From Globicatella sulfidifaciens DSM 15739 (GTDB lineage Bacteria > Bacillota > Bacilli > Lactobacillales > Aerococcaceae): 64,000 nt of DNA. Of this stretch, positions 60,030 to 64,000 are shown one piece after another; position 1 is the stretch's first letter, and each line of letters opens with the position of its first letter. Under the pieces are notes generated by a model. That model did no database searches. It saw only the letters and a list, made by a program, of their open reading frames with translations, and was not told where the DNA came from. The position numbers and the translations under genes are program-made. The stretch is from assembly GCF_900167405.1 (NCBI RefSeq), contig NZ_FUWO01000003.1:65571-129570 (forward strand), in the 5' to 3' direction.

Positions 60030-62180
60030 ATGATTGAATTTCGAAAAGTAACAAAAACTGAAAAAGAAGCACTAATTTTGGATGGCGCTAGTTTTTCCAT
60101 TAAATCCCCTGGTAAAATATATACAATTTATTATGACGATGAAGCCCAAAAAGATAACTTATTGGGAATCTTATTTGGGTTAGACAGTTATTTTGAAGGG
60201 GATTATTTACTTTTCGATCAAAATGTTCATGATTTTTCTGAAGAGGATTGGCACCGTGTCAGGAATCTGGAGATGCAAATTGTTTACCAGAATCAAAAAT
60301 TAAATGATTTAATGACAGTGTGGGATAACTTAGCAAAATTAGGTTTATTTCCTGAAGAAGAAATTAATGAACAACTTGTTGCCTTATCTTTAGAAGATGT
60401 AAAATATAAAAGAGTTTCGGAGTTAAGTACCTCTGAAAGAATGAAACTAGCCATTGCTCGCTCACTGTTACTTAAACCCAAAATCTTATTATTAGATGAA
60501 CCGACTAATGGCTTAGAGTTGAATAATATTCATTATTTAATGCAATATATTCATCATTTAAAGGAAAAAGGGTTAACGATTATTATCTTAAGTAATAATA
60601 TGTCCGTTATTGAAAATTCTGATGATATTTTTCAGTTTAAAAATCATAAAATTGTTAAAATTAAATCTAGTGATGAAGTGACACAACCTATTGCTGAAAC
60701 GTGTAAAAAAGCAAACATTGTCAAGAAAACACCTTATTTGCAAGCTTCTTCACTATTGCAAGCTAAGAGACTTGAGAATGTTTTAATGTTAGTTCCAGTA
60801 GCAGTTGTATTTTCGCTATTGTTTATGTTATTTAGTTTGCAATTTAGTCGCATAACCAATCGTTTTGAAGGCCTTTTTTCAACTGTTACTGAAAATACGA
60901 TTGTAATTGATACGGGGGAATTAATCCCCAATGCTCAAAGGGTGTTGTTTGGTAATGGAACAACGTCAAAACTTTCAGATGGATCTAAATTATACTTTTC
61001 TAACGAAGATATTGATAATGTAAAAAATATCAAAGGAGTCGAATCAGTCGTTAATACTGATAAAAATCTATTTTTAGAAAAAAATCCTGAAGGTTACGGT
61101 TTAAATTTAATCTATAATCAAGATCAATTGTCCAACCAAATTAAAAATCAATTCAAATATAAAAAGGGCGAATTTTATATTGGCTTTGGCTTTAAAATGC
61201 TCACAGTACCTAAAGAAGCCAGTAGCAACTTTAATCCGGAACAATTAACTATTATCGAAGGGGAATACCCTGATGATGATTCAAATCAAGTTTTAGTACC
61301 TGATTTATTTATTCAATCTTATTACCAGCATCAAGATTATCATAATGTGGTGGGAGAAACCGTTTCTTTTGAGACTGTTTCAGTTGATAATCAATTGGAT
61401 GTCAAAAAGAGTGATTACATTATTTCTGGTGTTTATCATTTAGATACTTCCAATACGAGTGAACTTTACTTCCCTATATATGTTCCTTGGAGTCATTTTC
61501 TTATTAATATTGAAAGAGATAATCTGATGGATTATTATAATTCTTTAAAAATGATGTACAATTCAAGTGGATTGGTGAAGGGCATTAATACTGTTGAAAT
61601 GTTCAATTCTTTTGAGGAATTTGAAAAAGCTTATGGTTCAGGTTATGCCACCATGATTATTGAGTTAGAATCTGACGCTGATCAGCAAGTAATTGCGGAA
61701 GAAATTGAAAGGTTATTTCCTCAATACGTACAATTAAGTCATCATAGTTTTAAAAACGGAACAATTGCTGAAGATTATCAAAGAGAGAAACTCAGATTAA
61801 TTGGTATTTCTAGCTTAGTATCTTTAGTATTAGGTTTATTATTAAGTCTGTTTAATCGTCAATGTTTTAAGAGACATACCGACCAATTGGCGATTCAATT
61901 TAGTTTAGGTTATTCACGAGGTGAAGTTCAACGGATACTCATCTACGAACAGTTAATTCTGTTTTACCTCAGTTTTTTATCTGCGTATATCCTATCAAGC
62001 GTCATCTACTTAATTCACTTTAAAAACACTTTATACCTAAATGGTATCAATCAATTATTTAATCCAGTTGTTATTGCGACATTATTTTTTTTAGTCAATA
62101 TCTCTTTACTGGTGGCGCTAATATGGAATGTTACTAGAGTGAAAGAAAAACAATTGTATAACTCTTTATTAGGAAAATAA
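60030..62180 (+). CDS. ABC ATPase-FtsX permease fusion with degenerate ATP site
   Basis: A single 716-residue chain with an ABC ATPase-like domain (about 1-215), span 253-272, an external domain (about 280-600) and three spans near 610-630, 655-680 and 690-710, the MacB/FtsX layout. The ATP site is poor. The P-loop position reads YYDDEAQKDN, keeping Lys41 but losing the glycines and Ser/Thr. The signature is LSTSERM, and the H-loop His is replaced (ILSNN). Walker B ILLLDEP is intact. It is likely a weak or inactive ATPase. ATG 60030 follows AAAGGGG. Position after a sensor kinase suggests an envelope-stress or peptide-sensing role. Confidence 0.85.
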   Translation: MIEFRKVTKTEKEALILDGASFSIKSPGKIYTIYYDDEAQKDNLLGILFGLDSYFEGDYLLFDQNVHDFSEEDWHRVRNLEMQIVYQNQKLNDLMTVWDNLAKLGLFPEEEINEQLVALSLEDVKYKRVSELSTSERMKLAIARSLLLKPKILLLDEPTNGLELNNIHYLMQYIHHLKEKGLTIIILSNNMSVIENSDDIFQFKNHKIVKIKSSDEVTQPIAETCKKANIVKKTPYLQASSLLQAKRLENVLMLVPVAVVFSLLFMLFSLQFSRITNRFEGLFSTVTENTIVIDTGELIPNAQRVLFGNGTTSKLSDGSKLYFSNEDIDNVKNIKGVESVVNTDKNLFLEKNPEGYGLNLIYNQDQLSNQIKNQFKYKKGEFYIGFGFKMLTVPKEASSNFNPEQLTIIEGEYPDDDSNQVLVPDLFIQSYYQHQDYHNVVGETVSFETVSVDNQLDVKKSDYIISGVYHLDTSNTSELYFPIYVPWSHFLINIERDNLMDYYNSLKMMYNSSGLVKGINTVEMFNSFEEFEKAYGSGYATMIIELESDADQQVIAEEIERLFPQYVQLSHHSFKNGTIAEDYQREKLRLIGISSLVSLVLGLLLSLFNRQCFKRHTDQLAIQFSLGYSRGEVQRILIYEQLILFYLSFLSAYILSSVIYLIHFKNTLYLNGINQLFNPVVIATLFFLVNISLLVALIWNVTRVKEKQLYNSLLGK

Positions 62181-62423
62181 AATGCAAAAGTTTTCAATGA
62201 ATAAATTGAGAGTTCTTTCAAGAGGTGAATTGTATTTTGAAAGGATTGGTCCTTAATTATTTAATTTGCGACTCCATCATGGGAGACAAGCAATGGTTTT
62301 GAATTTTAACTGAACCTTGTCGATATCATGATCCCAATCTTCTATACTGACAAATTTGAAGAAAAGTTTAATTAAAATTGTATTGTAGAGAGAGAAGATA
62401 ATTTGAATAATAGCGGATGATTT

Positions 62424-62688
62424 ATGAAGAATTTAAGTAGGAAAAAGTTTCTACTGGGAATAGTAAATTTTGTTGTTTTATTACTTACTGCCAATAGACA
62501 TCTTTGAAACTTACACTAATCTAAGACCAACTGGACTGGTTTCTATCTTTATCTGCCCAATGATTGGCCTGGCAAGATTGATATTGGGGATTAAAGAAAA
62601 GGACGGGTTATTTATAGTATTGAACCTACTTTTAATTTTAATACTGCCGCTCATCATGTTTGTAGGGCAGATGCTAGGAGCAATGTAA
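62424..62688 (+). pseudogene. Small membrane protein gene broken by a frameshift
   Basis: ATG 62424 begins a frame reading MKNLSRKKFLLGIVNFVVLLL that stops at 62507. Another frame reads on from about 62470 (YYLLPIDIFETYTNLRP...) to 62688 with two more hydrophobic segments and the end MFVGQMLGAM. Joined near 62480-62490 they give one protein of about 88 residues with three spans. Either a one-base change broke it, or the second frame is used from TTG 62470, which lacks a ribosome site. The family is not recognised. Confidence 0.5.
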
Positions 62689-62816
62689 TCAGCATCAGAA
62701 GGTAATAATGGTTCTTTTTAAATGGGTGTGGGTCATGAAATTGGCTCTTTGTCAAATAGTGCGAGTTTTAAAATTTTGGGTCTTTATCATATGGTGTGGA
62801 TCACGGAATTTTTGGT

Positions 62817-62849
62817 CGTTCAACATGTTGAGGTTGAACGGCTTTTTTT
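62817..62849 (+). terminator. Intrinsic terminator in the gap before recD2
   Basis: CGTTCAAC pairs with GTTGAACG, followed by GC and seven T. Confidence 0.88.
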
Positions 62850-62974
62850 ATCTAATTTGCGCATAATACCAATATTTTACTAAACAAATAATAAATTTGG
62901 CTCTACAACTTTTTGTGTGGACCCACAAGAAATAGGCTATTGATTGTGGTATCCAAAAATATTTAGTGGAGTAA

Positions 62975-63124
62975 GAAAGTCAAAGTTCAAACGCTTTATT
63001 TTATAGCTCAGTGATGAATAGTCTCAATCTGTGTCCTAATATCTAAGTTGAGTCTTATTTAATGCAGCGAGGACGGGTAGATGAATTAAAATTTAATCGA
63101 ATTTTGACTTCTTGGGCACTCCAT
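62975..63124 (+). repeat. Intergenic A+B repeat unit (degenerate)
   Basis: An A box TAGCTCAGTGATGAATAG...CTCAATCTGTGTCC (about 63002-63037) and a B hairpin at 63070-63122 (GGACGGGTAGATGAATT...TTGACTTCTTGGGCACTCC). It is the most diverged copy in the window. Confidence 0.6.
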
Positions 63125-63156
63125 AAATATTTCTTTCTTAATTTTACTATTAGATA

Positions 63157-63165
63157 TGTTATAAT
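63157..63165 (+). promoter_or_regulatory. Extended -10 promoter of recD2
   Basis: TGTTATAAT 25 bases before the start codon. Confidence 0.55.
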
Positions 63166-63189
63166 ATTGCTTATATGAGGAGGTGCATG

Positions 63190-64000
63190 ATGGACGAAGT
63201 ATTAATTGTGGGGACAATTGACGCTATTTATTTTGAAAACCCAAGTAATTTATATAAAGTGGTTCGTATTAACGTAGACGATGAATTGTCAAATGCTTTG
63301 ACAGCAGAAGAATTAGTTATTACCGGTCAATTTGCGACGCTACATTATGATACTAATTATGAGTTCTATGGTCATTTTACTAACCATCCAAAATACGGTG
63401 AACAATTCGCTGTGACGCGTTATCAACAACTAGCCCCTACCTCAGAGCAAGGTTTAATTGATTATTTATCTAGTGAACGGTTCCCCGGAATTGGGATTAA
63501 GCTTGCTAAAAATATCGTTGATGCATTAGGTATGGATGCGATTGATATTATTGTTGCGGATCCTAATGCTTTGAAAAAGGTTAAAGGTTTAAACCAAAAA
63601 GTTCAAGTATCTTTAAGAGAAAACTTACTTAAACACCAAGGCACGGAGCGCGTGTTTATGCAATTATTTGAATGGGGTTTTAGTCCTAAATTAGCAGATA
63701 AGATTTATCAAAAATATAAAAGTTCAGCGATTGAAAAGATTAAGGAAAATCCCTATGAACTGGTTGAATCCATCGAGGGGATTGGCTTTAACAAAGCCGA
63801 TAATTTGGCTGAAAAATTAGGATTTGCAGCGGATTCGGTTGATCGCATCATCGCGGGCATTTATACGGTCGTTAATGAACACTGTAATAATAATGGCGAT
63901 ACCTATATTGAGCGCGAGGCTTGTTTAATAAAGAGTCGTGAAATGTTAGAAAATGCTCGTCCTTTTTTATTAGATGACAGTTTAATGAATTTAGCCTTAG
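63190..64000 (+). CDS. recD2: RecD2-type ATP-dependent helicase, 5' part
   Basis: N-terminal part (about 270 residues) of a RecD-like 5'-3' DNA helicase of the RecD2/TraA type; the frame runs off the window. It begins MDEVLIVGTIDAIYFENPSNLYKV (OB-like domain). Helix-hairpin-helix segments follow: YLSSERFPGIGIKLAKNIV, and ENPYELVESIEGIGFNKADN. The helicase motifs lie beyond the window end. ATG 63190 has the better spacing to GAGGAGG; the adjacent ATG 63187 is also in frame. Confidence 0.93.
   Translation, partial: MDEVLIVGTIDAIYFENPSNLYKVVRINVDDELSNALTAEELVITGQFATLHYDTNYEFYGHFTNHPKYGEQFAVTRYQQLAPTSEQGLIDYLSSERFPGIGIKLAKNIVDALGMDAIDIIVADPNALKKVKGLNQKVQVSLRENLLKHQGTERVFMQLFEWGFSPKLADKIYQKYKSSAIEKIKENPYELVESIEGIGFNKADNLAEKLGFAADSVDRIIAGIYTVVNEHCNNNGDTYIEREACLIKSREMLENARPFLLDDSLMNLAL

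Overview
The window is from a low-GC Gram-positive bacterium of the Lactobacillales type, possibly Aerococcaceae or Carnobacteriaceae; the sequence alone does not give a genus. The evidence is AT-rich codon use, strong AGGAGG ribosome sites, intrinsic terminators after most units, two T-boxes, a lysine riboswitch, LiaFSR, IreB-RuvX-DUF1292 next to alaS, and a heterodimeric LmrCD/BmrCD-type exporter. Nearly all genes are on the + strand. The exceptions are asd and one 45-residue membrane protein.

Layout. 1-7.3 kb: tsf, pyrH, xerC-hslV-hslU, a LacX-like mutarotase and a Cof-type phosphatase. 7.4-14.7 kb: T-box-alaS, ireB-ruvX-DUF1292, mltG, udk, greA. 14.8-18.3 kb: liaFSR, a HesB-like protein and an ECF S component. 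18.3-23.1 kb: lysine/diaminopimelate genes asd (minus), riboswitch-lysA, dapA-dapB. 23.4-31.5 kb: DUF2079 protein, then a GT2-YfhO-GtrA envelope glycosylation unit, then an APC permease behind a structured leader. 31.7-33.6 kb: frameshifted IS30-type element, tRNA-Lys(CTT), tmRNA. 33.8-39.8 kb: pepT, a possible Cys/His hydrolase, and a T-box-controlled amino-acid ABC transporter with an M20 peptidase. 40.4-45.7 kb: rnc, a leader-peptide/tandem-terminator attenuator feeding a two-gene multidrug ABC exporter, and a DUF937 protein. 46.3-52.9 kb: formate/nitrite-type channel, orphan OppA-like protein, thioredoxin, two unrecognised envelope genes. 53.9-57.5 kb: pdxK-like kinase, PdxU-like S component, TIGR01440 protein, DUF4044 protein (minus), gnd. 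57.7-62.2 kb: OmpR-type two-component system and an ABC-FtsX fusion whose P-loop is degenerate. 62.4-64 kb: broken small membrane gene and the 5' part of recD2.

The most unusual feature is a dispersed modular intergenic repeat. An A module of about 90 bp carries a GCGCAG...CTGCGTC foldback, and a B module of about 63 bp folds into a long imperfect hairpin. Single A+B units occur in many intergenic gaps. Two loci are expanded, with about 7 A + 2 B at 47.2-47.9 kb and 3 A + 3 B at 53.3-53.8 kb. The layout recalls pneumococcal BOX elements, but I do not recognise the sequence. The other main leads are the exporter attenuator, the structured APC-permease leader, the T-box of uncertain amino acid, and the probably ATPase-dead ABC-FtsX protein beside a two-component system.
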